From Erysipelotrichaceae bacterium (GTDB lineage: Bacteria > Bacillota_I > Bacilli_A > Erysipelotrichales > Erysipelotrichaceae), in contig DOKQ01000120.1 in NCBI GenBank assembly GCA_003510215.1, forward strand, positions 1 through 5,610: DNA of 5,610 bases, read 5' to 3'. Made by a program: the position numbers and the translations under genes. Under the pieces are notes generated by a model. That model searched no databases, was not told the origin of the DNA, and saw nothing but the letters and a program-made list of their open reading frames with translations. This document shows positions 1 to 5,141 of this stretch, in pieces (within the stretch, counting starts at the first letter, position 1; each line of letters opens with the position of its first letter).

Positions 1-204
1 GTCATTATGCCTCCATTTACCATGATTGGAGCCATGGCGCATTACATCACCCATACTTCCCCAAAACATTTTCAGCCGATGAATGCTAATTTTGGGATTG
101 TTAAGAGTGATATTGTCGCGAAAAAGGATGAACGTAAAGGAAAGATGGTTGAACAGTCAATCGCTTTTCTAAAGGAGTTTGTAACACATGAGGCATTGGA
201 TTGA
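1..204 (+). CDS. trmFO: TrmFO, folate-dependent tRNA (uracil-54-C5)-methyltransferase, C-terminal part
   Basis: Only the last 67 codons are present; the reading frame is open to the left edge, so the start and the FAD-binding N-terminal domain lie outside the window. What is visible is the conserved tail of the family: a MIGAMAHYIT segment at about residues 8-17 of the fragment, then FQPMNANFGIV, which resembles the FQPMN-NFG block near the C-terminus of TrmFO/Gid proteins. The family is a cytosolic flavoprotein that uses methylenetetrahydrofolate to make ribothymidine at tRNA position 54. It ends at TGA 202-204 and overlaps the next gene by 17 bp. Placement directly before xerC is the usual Bacillota order (gid-codV in Bacillus) and supports the call. 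The upstream ATGs at 7 and 22 are internal methionines, not starts. Confidence 0.88.
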   Translation, partial: VIMPPFTMIGAMAHYITHTSPKHFQPMNANFGIVKSDIVAKKDERKGKMVEQSIAFLKEFVTHEALD

Positions 205-1084
205 TTCTTTTTTAGATGTACATTCCATGGCAAATACAGCTTCGAAACATACATATGTAGCTTATCGAAGTGATCTTTTGCAGTTTTTGGATTACTGCTT
301 TAAAGAAGAGCTTACACAATGGAATCAGGTTACTTCATCGCTGATTATGGGTTATGCTCATTTTCTGCAAGAAAATAATCAGACATTGTCTCAACGGACG
401 CTTGCGCGCAAATACGCCGCATTGCGTTCGTTTTTCACGTACTTGCAGCGAAATGGCCAAGTAAACGCTCAACCTTTTGAGAAAATTAGAAATCCTAAAA
501 TCAAAGCTCACTTGCCAGACTTTCTGATGTTTTCCGAAGTTGTCCAATTATTTGAATCGATGGATGATACGACCATGGTGGGTATTCGTGATCGTTTTTT
601 GCTAGAACTATTATATGGATGTGGGTTACGTGTGGGTGAATGTGCTGCATTGACTGTAGATGATATTGATCGAAAGCGGCGTAACATCACTGTTATTGGC
701 AAAGGGTCTAGGGAAAGGGTGGTTCCGTTTTATAAGGAAATGCTTGATTCGATGGATCGTTATTTGCAGCTGGGTCGTGTAGGTTTGATGAAAGAACATC
801 AGCATAGATATTTGTTTGTGAATCAGTTGGGTAAGCCATTAACAGAGCGGGGGATTCAGCTAATTGTTAAGAAAGCTGGTGAAAAAGCTTTGTTGAAGCA
901 ACCGCTGCATCCTCATACCTTGCGCCATAGCTTTGCGACACATTTGCTTGATTATGGGGTTGATTTACGGACAGTCCAGGAACTTTTGGGACATCAGAAC
1001 TTGTCTACGACACAAATTTACACACATGTGACTGTAGCTAAGTTGCAGCAGGTGTACACGGATGCATTCAAGAAAATGAAATAG
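188..1084 (+). CDS. xerC: XerC/CodV-type tyrosine recombinase
   Basis: The 298-residue product has the normal length for XerC/XerD, which act with FtsK at dif to resolve chromosome dimers. Residues 1-90 form the SAM-like N-terminal core-binding domain. From about 110 onward is the catalytic domain with every expected residue: Arg148 in GLRVGE, Lys172 in GKG, His243 and Arg246 in HPHTLRHSFATHLL, His269 in LLGHQNLSTTQIYTHV, and the nucleophile Tyr278. The start at ATG 188 is supported by AAAGGAG at 171-177, ten bases upstream and inside trmFO, so the two genes are probably co-transcribed and translationally linked. The housekeeping neighbours, and the lack of att-like repeats or phage genes, favour a resident Xer protein over a phage or transposon integrase. 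XerC rather than XerD is inferred from the trmFO neighbourhood, because sequence alone separates the two poorly. Confidence 0.93.
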   Translation: MRHWIDSFLDVHSMANTASKHTYVAYRSDLLQFLDYCFKEELTQWNQVTSSLIMGYAHFLQENNQTLSQRTLARKYAALRSFFTYLQRNGQVNAQPFEKIRNPKIKAHLPDFLMFSEVVQLFESMDDTTMVGIRDRFLLELLYGCGLRVGECAALTVDDIDRKRRNITVIGKGSRERVVPFYKEMLDSMDRYLQLGRVGLMKEHQHRYLFVNQLGKPLTERGIQLIVKKAGEKALLKQPLHPHTLRHSFATHLLDYGVDLRTVQELLGHQNLSTTQIYTHVTVAKLQQVYTDAFKKMK

Positions 1085-1139
1085 ATTGGATGTATGGACG
1101 TGTATATCAAGGCGAATTACTCCATTTTGTTACTTTTAA

Positions 1140-1168
1140 TTGAAATTTTGATAGGTTTATGCTATAGT
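1140..1168 (+). promoter_or_regulatory. Sigma-A-type promoter for rpsB operon
   Basis: The -35 box is TTGAAA at 1140-1145 (five of six consensus bases) and the -10 box is TATAGT at 1163-1168 (five of six). They are separated by exactly 17 bp, with an extended -10 TG at 1160-1161. Transcription should start near 1174-1176, giving a leader of about 105 nt before rpsB. It is the best promoter I can see in the window and probably serves the whole rpsB-tsf-pyrH-frr-uppS-cdsA series. The assignment is by motif only. Confidence 0.8.
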
Positions 1169-1198
1169 ATCAAATGGCATCTTAGGGTGCACAACACA

Positions 1199-1251
1199 CA
1201 CCATGGATTCGTTGACCCGTGCTCATAGAGTTGTCAATGCTGGAAATGGTG
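1199..1251 (+). promoter_or_regulatory. Candidate structured rpsB leader RNA
   Basis: Three nested helices can be paired by eye in the rpsB 5' untranslated region. Outer helix: CACCAT 1199-1204 with ATGGTG 1246-1251, six perfect pairs. Middle helix: 1210-1216 with 1233-1239, seven pairs including one G-U. Apical helix: 1221-1224 with 1228-1231, four pairs including one G-U, closed by a three-base loop. Internal loops separate them. rpsB leaders are known in gamma-proteobacteria to let S2 repress its own operon, so autoregulation is a reasonable idea here, but I cannot match this to a named family. A competing hairpin, GGTG 1186-1189 with CACC 1199-1202, would use the same outer strand. The structure could be coincidental; no folding energy or covariation was computed. 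Confidence 0.4.
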
Positions 1252-1266
1252 GAGGTTAAACGGAAA

Positions 1267-1274
1267 GAGAGGAA
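1267..1274 (+). promoter_or_regulatory. Ribosome binding site deciding the rpsB start
   Basis: GAGAGGAA lies seven bases before ATG 1282 and fixes that codon as the S2 start. The frame stays open upstream, with in-frame ATGs at 1219, 1237 and 1246, but those fall in the leader, lack a well-spaced ribosome site and would add residues unlike any S2 N-terminus. A second Shine-Dalgarno-like GGAGG at 1251-1255 is 26 bases from the start, too far to serve it directly. Confidence 0.75.
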
Positions 1275-1281
1275 TCTTAGT

Positions 1282-2220
1282 ATGTCAGTAGTTACAATGA
1301 GAAGATTATTGGAAAGTGGTTCTCATTTCGGCCATCAAACGCGCCGCTGGAACCCAAAAATGAAACCGTATATCTATACGGCAAAAAATGGAGTGTATAT
1401 CCTTGATTTGGAGAAAACACTTGTCAAACTGGATGATGCATATACAGCAATGCGTGCAATCGGTGAGCGTGGAGGAAAAGTTCTATTTGTTGGAACAAAG
1501 AAACAGGCTCAAACGATTGTATTGGACGAAGCACTTCGTTCAGGATCATTCTTTATTAACCAACGTTGGTTGGGTGGTTTATTAACAAACTTCCGTACAA
1601 TTCAAAAGAGCATTCGTCGCTTGGTTGAAATTGAAGAAATGGAAGCGAATGGAACCATTAATGTGTACACGAAAAAAGAAGCAGCTGGACTACGTAAAGA
1701 AGCAGCTCGCTTGGAAAACTTCCTAGGTGGTATTAAGGAAATGAAAAAACTTCCTGATGCAATCTTCGTGGTTGATCCAACTGAAGAGCACAATGCTGTA
1801 GCTGAAGCTCGTAAATTAAAAATTCCTGTATTTGGTATTGTGGATACAAACTGTGATCCTGATGTTGTTGATTTTGCAATTCCTGCAAACGATGATGCTA
1901 TCCGTTCAATCAAACTGATTGTTGGTTTGATGGCTGATGCGATTGTAGAAAGCAAAGGTGGCGTATTAAGCTTTGCACATCAAGTAGCAGAAGATGAAGC
2001 AGATATTACTATGAAGGATGTCATTGTAAATGTAGACCAGCAAAATGAAGAAAACGAACGTCGTCGTCGTCAACGCATGGAAGAACGCCGTGCACGTGAT
2101 GAGCGTCGTCGTAGCTACCCACCACGTGGCCCACGTGAGTATGGCAACCGTCCAGCTCGTGAACCACGTAGTGAAGTAAAGGCTGAAAATGCGCCAAAGA
2201 AGGAGGGTAACAATGATTAG
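1282..2220 (+). CDS. rpsB: 30S ribosomal protein S2
   Basis: This is the small-subunit protein S2, which joins late in 30S assembly on the back of the subunit and helps recruit S1 where that is present. The product is 312 residues. It opens MSVVTMRRLLESGSHFGHQT and continues RRWNPKMKPYIY, the hallmark S2 N-terminus. FINQRWLGGLLTNF (about 91-104), NFLGGIKEM (146-154), PDAIFVVDP (158-166) and the FGIVDTNCDPD block (184-194) follow. The core ends near residue 235. Bacterial S2 is usually about 230-260 residues; this one adds a tail of roughly 55-60 residues, with arginine runs at 260-277, Pro/Gly/Arg-rich sequence to about 297 and a mixed-charge Lys/Glu/Asn end. The tail is continuous with the core, without frameshift, and is probably disordered. 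The stop overlaps the tsf start by 8 bp, so the two are likely translationally coupled. Confidence 0.97.
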   Translation: MSVVTMRRLLESGSHFGHQTRRWNPKMKPYIYTAKNGVYILDLEKTLVKLDDAYTAMRAIGERGGKVLFVGTKKQAQTIVLDEALRSGSFFINQRWLGGLLTNFRTIQKSIRRLVEIEEMEANGTINVYTKKEAAGLRKEAARLENFLGGIKEMKKLPDAIFVVDPTEEHNAVAEARKLKIPVFGIVDTNCDPDVVDFAIPANDDAIRSIKLIVGLMADAIVESKGGVLSFAHQVAEDEADITMKDVIVNVDQQNEENERRRRQRMEERRARDERRRSYPPRGPREYGNRPAREPRSEVKAENAPKKEGNND

Positions 2221-3100
2221 TGCATCACTCGTCAAAGAATTACGCGAAAAAACTGGAGCAGGTATGATGGATTGCAAAAAGGCTTTAGAAGCTGTTGACG
2301 GAAACGTTGAAGCTGCTATTGACTGGTTGCGTGAAAAAGGCATTGCGAAAGCTGCAAAAAAATCTGATCGCATCGCAGCTGAAGGATTAACTAAAGTTGT
2401 CGTTTCAGGTAATGTGGCTATTGTTGTTGAATTGAACTCAGAAACTGACTTCGTTGCTAAAAACGAACAGTTCCTTACCTTGTTGGATGTTGTTGCCAAT
2501 ACCATTTTGGATGGACAACCTTCAGATGTTGAAGCTGCTCTTGCACTTACAACTGAAAAAGGTACTCTTGAAACATTAATCGCAGAAGCAACAGCAACGA
2601 TTGGTGAAAAAATTTCTCTTCGTCGTTTTGAACTTGTGAGCAAGCAAGATGATGAAGTTTTCGGCTCATATATGCACAACGGCGGTCGCATCAGTGCGGT
2701 TGCTGTATTGAATGGCGAAAATGCTGAAGTTGCGAAAGACGTTGCTATGCAAGTAGCTTCCATGCAACCTGCATATATTTCCCGCAATCATATGCCAGCA
2801 GACATCGTTGAAAAAGAACGTGGTATTCAACTTGAAATCATTAAGAATGATGAAGCTATGGCAAACAAACCAGAGAAAGTTCTTGCTGGTATTCTAGAAG
2901 GTCGTTTGAGCAAATCGTTACAGGACATGTGTCTTGTTGACCAATTGTTCTTCAAGAACCCTGACCTCAAAGTTGGTCAATATCTAAAACAAGCAAATAC
3001 CGAAACGGTCGCTTTTGTCCGCTACGCTGTTGGTGAAGGTATTGAGAAAAAGGCAGATAATTTCGTTGAAGAAGTTATGAGCCAGGCATTTGGTAAATAA
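2213..3100 (+). CDS. tsf: Translation elongation factor Ts (EF-Ts)
   Basis: EF-Ts is the cytosolic nucleotide exchange factor that reloads EF-Tu with GTP. The 295-residue length is standard. The N-terminal UBA-like domain (about 1-50) begins MISASLVKELREKTGAGMMD, followed by the family motif TDFVAKN at 78-84, whose Asp79-Phe80 pair contacts the EF-Tu nucleotide pocket region in known structures. The rest of the core follows, including a KERGIQLE stretch (family: KER....) and the C-terminal GEGIEKKADNFVEEV segment. The start at ATG 2213 is fixed by AGGAGG at 2201-2206, inside the rpsB tail. An upstream in-frame ATG at 2189 would add eight unusual residues before the conserved start and is not used here. 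A terminator-like hairpin begins two bases after the stop, so some transcripts probably end here as a two-gene rpsB-tsf message. Confidence 0.97.
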   Translation: MISASLVKELREKTGAGMMDCKKALEAVDGNVEAAIDWLREKGIAKAAKKSDRIAAEGLTKVVVSGNVAIVVELNSETDFVAKNEQFLTLLDVVANTILDGQPSDVEAALALTTEKGTLETLIAEATATIGEKISLRRFELVSKQDDEVFGSYMHNGGRISAVAVLNGENAEVAKDVAMQVASMQPAYISRNHMPADIVEKERGIQLEIIKNDEAMANKPEKVLAGILEGRLSKSLQDMCLVDQLFFKNPDLKVGQYLKQANTETVAFVRYAVGEGIEKKADNFVEEVMSQAFGK

Positions 3101-3101
3101 T

Positions 3102-3124
3102 AGGACACATTTGTGTCCTTTTTT
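3102..3124 (+). terminator. Intra-operon terminator-like hairpin after tsf
   Basis: AGGACAC (3102-3108) pairs perfectly with GTGTCCT (3113-3119) around a four-base loop, and a run of T's follows (3119-3124). This has the form of a rho-independent terminator. The stem is only seven pairs with moderate GC, so it is probably leaky. I see no convincing promoter between it and pyrH, so the downstream genes would depend on read-through. Confidence 0.7.
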
Positions 3125-3133
3125 AAAAAAATG

Positions 3134-3144
3134 AAAGAGGGGGT
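3134..3144 (+). promoter_or_regulatory. Ribosome binding site deciding the pyrH start
   Basis: AAAGAGGGGGT lies about five bases before ATG 3149, which gives the expected MYKRILLKLSGEA N-terminus of UMP kinase. In-frame GTG 3113 lies in the terminator stem and in-frame ATG 3131 has only the T/A run of the terminator upstream, so neither is a good start. Confidence 0.75.
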
Positions 3145-3148
3145 ACAC

Positions 3149-3865
3149 ATGTACAAGCGAATTCTGTTAAAATTAAGTGGAGAAGCTTTGTCTTCACATC
3201 AACATCAGCTTGACCCAGTCATTCTGGCAAACCTAGCCGCAGAGATCAAGGAAGTCCACGAACTCGGAGTTGAAGTTGCTATCGTCGTTGGTGGCGGAAA
3301 CTTCATGCGTGGTAAAATCGCTGAAACAATGGGTATTGATCGTGTTCAGGCAGACTATATGGGTATGCTTGCAACCGTAATAAATGCGATGGCTATTCAG
3401 GGTGCTTTGGAAAAACAGCAGGTACCAACTCGTGTACAAACGGCAATTGAAATGAGTAAAGTGGCTGAACCGTTTATCGTGCGTCGGGCAATCCGTCACC
3501 TTGAAAAAGGGCGAGTCGTGATCTTCGGAGCCGGAACGGGAAGTCCGTATTTCTCAACGGATACCACAGCCGCACTACGTGCATCAGAAATTAAGGCAGA
3601 TGTCATATTAATGGCAAAAAATGGTGTCGATGGTGTTTATGATCAGGATCCGAAGCTCAATCCGGAGGCAGTTATGTACAGTTCACTTACCTACATGGAC
3701 TTGCTTCAGCAGGGACTGGGTGTAATGGATTCAACCGCAACTTCCATGTGTATGGACAATAATGTAGATTTGATTGTCTTTAACATGAATGAGTGTGGTA
3801 ATATTAAAAAAGCTGTATGTGGTGAAATTATTGGAACAAAAATCACAAAGGAGAGTCAATTATGA
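3149..3865 (+). CDS. pyrH: UMP kinase (uridylate kinase)
   Basis: PyrH phosphorylates UMP to UDP with ATP in the cytosol, feeding all pyrimidine nucleotide pools. The bacterial enzyme is a hexamer of the amino-acid-kinase fold, unrelated to eukaryotic UMP/CMP kinases. The 238-residue product matches the usual length of about 240. Visible motifs in order: KLSGEAL (8-14, ATP phosphate binding), VVGGGNFMRG (46-55, UMP/phosphate loop), the conserved D-YMGMLATVINA region (about 69-80), FGAGTGSPYFSTDT (126-139, UMP-binding loop) and NGVDGVYDQDP (158-168, nucleotide-binding segment typical of bacterial UMPK). It follows the hairpin after tsf, and its TGA overlaps the frr ATG as ATGA, so the two genes are tightly coupled. 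Many PyrH enzymes are GTP-activated and UTP-inhibited; I infer the same here without direct sequence proof. Confidence 0.96.
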   Translation: MYKRILLKLSGEALSSHQHQLDPVILANLAAEIKEVHELGVEVAIVVGGGNFMRGKIAETMGIDRVQADYMGMLATVINAMAIQGALEKQQVPTRVQTAIEMSKVAEPFIVRRAIRHLEKGRVVIFGAGTGSPYFSTDTTAALRASEIKADVILMAKNGVDGVYDQDPKLNPEAVMYSSLTYMDLLQQGLGVMDSTATSMCMDNNVDLIVFNMNECGNIKKAVCGEIIGTKITKESQL

Positions 3866-4407
3866 AAGTACATTTAGATTCGGCCCAACACAGAATGGAA
3901 AAGGCCATTGAAGCATTTGAACATCATTTAACTCAAGTTCGTACAGGTCGTGCAAATCCTTCAATTTTGAGTGAAATTGAAATTGAGTATTATGGCATGA
4001 TGACACCTTTAAACCAAGTGTCACAGATTTCAGTTGTGGAAGGGAAGCAATTGGTTGTTAAACCTTTTGAAAGCTCTATTCTTAAAGCGATTGAAAAAGC
4101 TGTTAACATGGCTAATCTTGGCTTGTCACCACAGAACGATGGAACAGTCATTCGTTTGAATGTACCTTCGTTAACTGAAGAAACGCGCAGAGATTTAAGC
4201 AAACAAGTTTCCAAAATGGCTGAAGAAGCAAAAGTAGCCATTCGTAATGTTCGTCGCGAAGTCAATGACTCAATTAAAAAAGATGATACGCTAACGGAAG
4301 ATATGGAAAAGAGCGCATTGGATAAAGTTCAAAAGACGACCGATGAATTCATTAAAAAAGTTGATGCAGTCGCTGAATCAAAAACGAAAGAAATCATGAC
4401 GGTTTAA
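3862..4407 (+). CDS. frr: Ribosome recycling factor (RRF)
   Basis: RRF works with EF-G to split post-termination ribosomes in the cytosol. The 181-residue product is close to the usual length of about 185. Helical domain I flanks a small domain II: VRTGRANPSIL (26-36) and YYGMMTPLNQVS (43-54) start the conserved block, then IRLNVPSLTEETRRDL (97-112) and AIRNVRRE (126-133), which includes Arg132 of the conserved ribosome-contacting face. The C-terminal part (about 134-176) is strongly charged, as expected for the long helix of the three-helix bundle. ATG 3862 is preceded by AAAGGAG at 3847-3853 and overlaps the pyrH stop by four bases. The stop TAA shares its last base with the possible uppS ATG (TAATG), and a terminator-like hairpin begins two bases later. 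Confidence 0.96.
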   Translation: MKVHLDSAQHRMEKAIEAFEHHLTQVRTGRANPSILSEIEIEYYGMMTPLNQVSQISVVEGKQLVVKPFESSILKAIEKAVNMANLGLSPQNDGTVIRLNVPSLTEETRRDLSKQVSKMAEEAKVAIRNVRREVNDSIKKDDTLTEDMEKSALDKVQKTTDEFIKKVDAVAESKTKEIMTV

Positions 4408-5141
4408 TGGCTCACACTCGTGAGCCTCTTTTACATCCTATGTACAAAACATATTGTCAGCATGTTGCCATTATTATGGATGGTAATGGACGCTGGGCTA
4501 AAAAACAAAAAAAACAACGGACATTTGGTCATTTTAGCGGTAGTGAAAATGTTCGTAACATTGCGATTGCAGCGAATGATCTTGGAATAAAGGTATTGAC
4601 GCTATATGCTTTTTCTACGGAAAACTGGCAAAGACCCGTGGAAGAAGTAGATTATCTGATGAAACTTCCTGAAGTGTTTTTTAATCGTTTCCTTGATGAA
4701 TTAATTCAAAAAAACATTCGCATTACATCCATTGGCAATTTAGCTGCTTTTCCAGAAGATACACGTCGTGTTTTACAGATGGCAATCGATCGCACTAAGG
4801 GAAATACGGGACTGATTCTCAATTTCGCGATGAACTATGGTGGTCGTGATGAAATTGTCCGTGCAGTTAAACGACTTGTAGATATATACGATACTGAGCA
4901 ACTCAAAGCGCTCACCGAAGAGATGTTTGAATCTGCCTTGGATACAGCCGATTTACCTGCTGTTGATTTACTGATTCGCACCAGTGGTGAAGTTCGGGTA
5001 TCGAATTTTCTGCTGTGGCAATTAGCTTATGCAGAAATGATTTTTACTGAAGTTGCTTGGCCTGAATTTACAGCTGACTTATTTAATGATTGTATCGATG
5101 AGTTTAATCGTAGAGATCGTCGCTTCGGAGGTGTCAAATGA
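4407..5141 (+). CDS. uppS: Undecaprenyl diphosphate synthase (cis-prenyltransferase)
   Basis: UppS adds eight isopentenyl units in cis to farnesyl diphosphate, making the C55 lipid carrier for peptidoglycan and other wall polymers; it acts at the cytosolic membrane face. With ATG 4407 the product has 244 residues; the family is about 240-260. Motifs: HVAIIMDGNGRWA (19-31) with catalytic Asp25, GH at 41-42, LYAFSTENWQRP (67-78), LNFAMNYGGRDEI (138-150), LLIRTSGEVRVSNFLLWQ (188-205) and RRDRRFGG (235-242), all as expected. The start is uncertain: ATG 4407 overlaps the frr stop as TAATG and suits translational coupling, while ATG 4440 (233 residues) still keeps every motif. Neither has a clear Shine-Dalgarno. 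The TGA overlaps the cdsA ATG by four bases. Confidence 0.94.
   Translation: MAHTREPLLHPMYKTYCQHVAIIMDGNGRWAKKQKKQRTFGHFSGSENVRNIAIAANDLGIKVLTLYAFSTENWQRPVEEVDYLMKLPEVFFNRFLDELIQKNIRITSIGNLAAFPEDTRRVLQMAIDRTKGNTGLILNFAMNYGGRDEIVRAVKRLVDIYDTEQLKALTEEMFESALDTADLPAVDLLIRTSGEVRVSNFLLWQLAYAEMIFTEVAWPEFTADLFNDCIDEFNRRDRRFGGVK
4409..4432 (+). terminator. Terminator-like hairpin at the frr/uppS junction
   Basis: GGCTCAC (4409-4415) pairs perfectly with GTGAGCC (4420-4426) around a four-base ACTC loop, followed by TCTTTT (4427-4432). The GC-rich stem and U-rich tail resemble a rho-independent terminator, although the T-tract is interrupted by one C. It would partly end transcripts after frr. It lies inside the coding region of uppS if ATG 4407 is the start, or just before it if ATG 4440 is. 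Ribosomes terminating on frr would cover it, so its activity may depend on translation. Confidence 0.6.

Larger units (their letters stand above)
1085..1281 (+). other. Intergenic region between xerC and rpsB
   Basis: This 197-bp stretch holds no convincing gene. Its first half (1085-1139) is AT-rich, and I see no hairpin followed by a T-run after the xerC stop, so trmFO-xerC transcripts may read through into rpsB. The middle carries a good promoter (1140-1168). The remainder is a leader of about 105 nt with a possible nested stem (1199-1251), a Shine-Dalgarno-like GGAGG at 1251-1255 with no start codon at a useful distance, and the working rpsB ribosome site. hslV, hslU and codY, which occupy this interval in Bacillus, are absent. 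Confidence 0.8.

Noticed and set aside
188..1084. Recombinase gene as evidence of a mobile element or integron
   Set aside because: The motifs and length fit resident XerC, it sits in a conserved housekeeping order, and I see no att-like direct repeats, inverted repeats or cargo genes nearby.
1179..1280. Direct repeat ATCTTAG at 1179-1185 and 1274-1280 in the rpsB leader
   Set aside because: Seven bases repeated once in an AT-rich leader is close to chance expectation, and it does not fit the proposed helices.
1219..1281. In-frame upstream extension of rpsB from ATG 1219 (or 1237, 1246)
   Set aside because: It falls in the leader, lacks a spaced ribosome site, and adds residues not found on S2; ATG 1282 has a proper Shine-Dalgarno and the canonical N-terminus.
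1602..1955. 117-codon minus-strand open frame inside rpsB
   Set aside because: It lies entirely opposite the conserved S2 core and has no recognisable protein motif; best explained as a shadow frame.
1966..2787. 273-codon open frame on the minus strand across rpsB and tsf
   Set aside because: It is antisense to two certain, highly conserved genes, and its Ser/Thr/Ala/Phe-rich composition is a by-product of their codon usage. No recognisable domain is seen.
3042..3061. Possible promoter TTGAGA ... GATAAT near the end of tsf
   Set aside because: The boxes are only 8 bp apart, far from the 16-18 bp needed, so this is chance similarity.
3113..3148. Upstream pyrH starts at GTG 3113 or ATG 3131
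   Set aside because: They lie in the terminator stem or directly after its T/A run without a ribosome site; ATG 3149 has a strong one and gives the family N-terminus.
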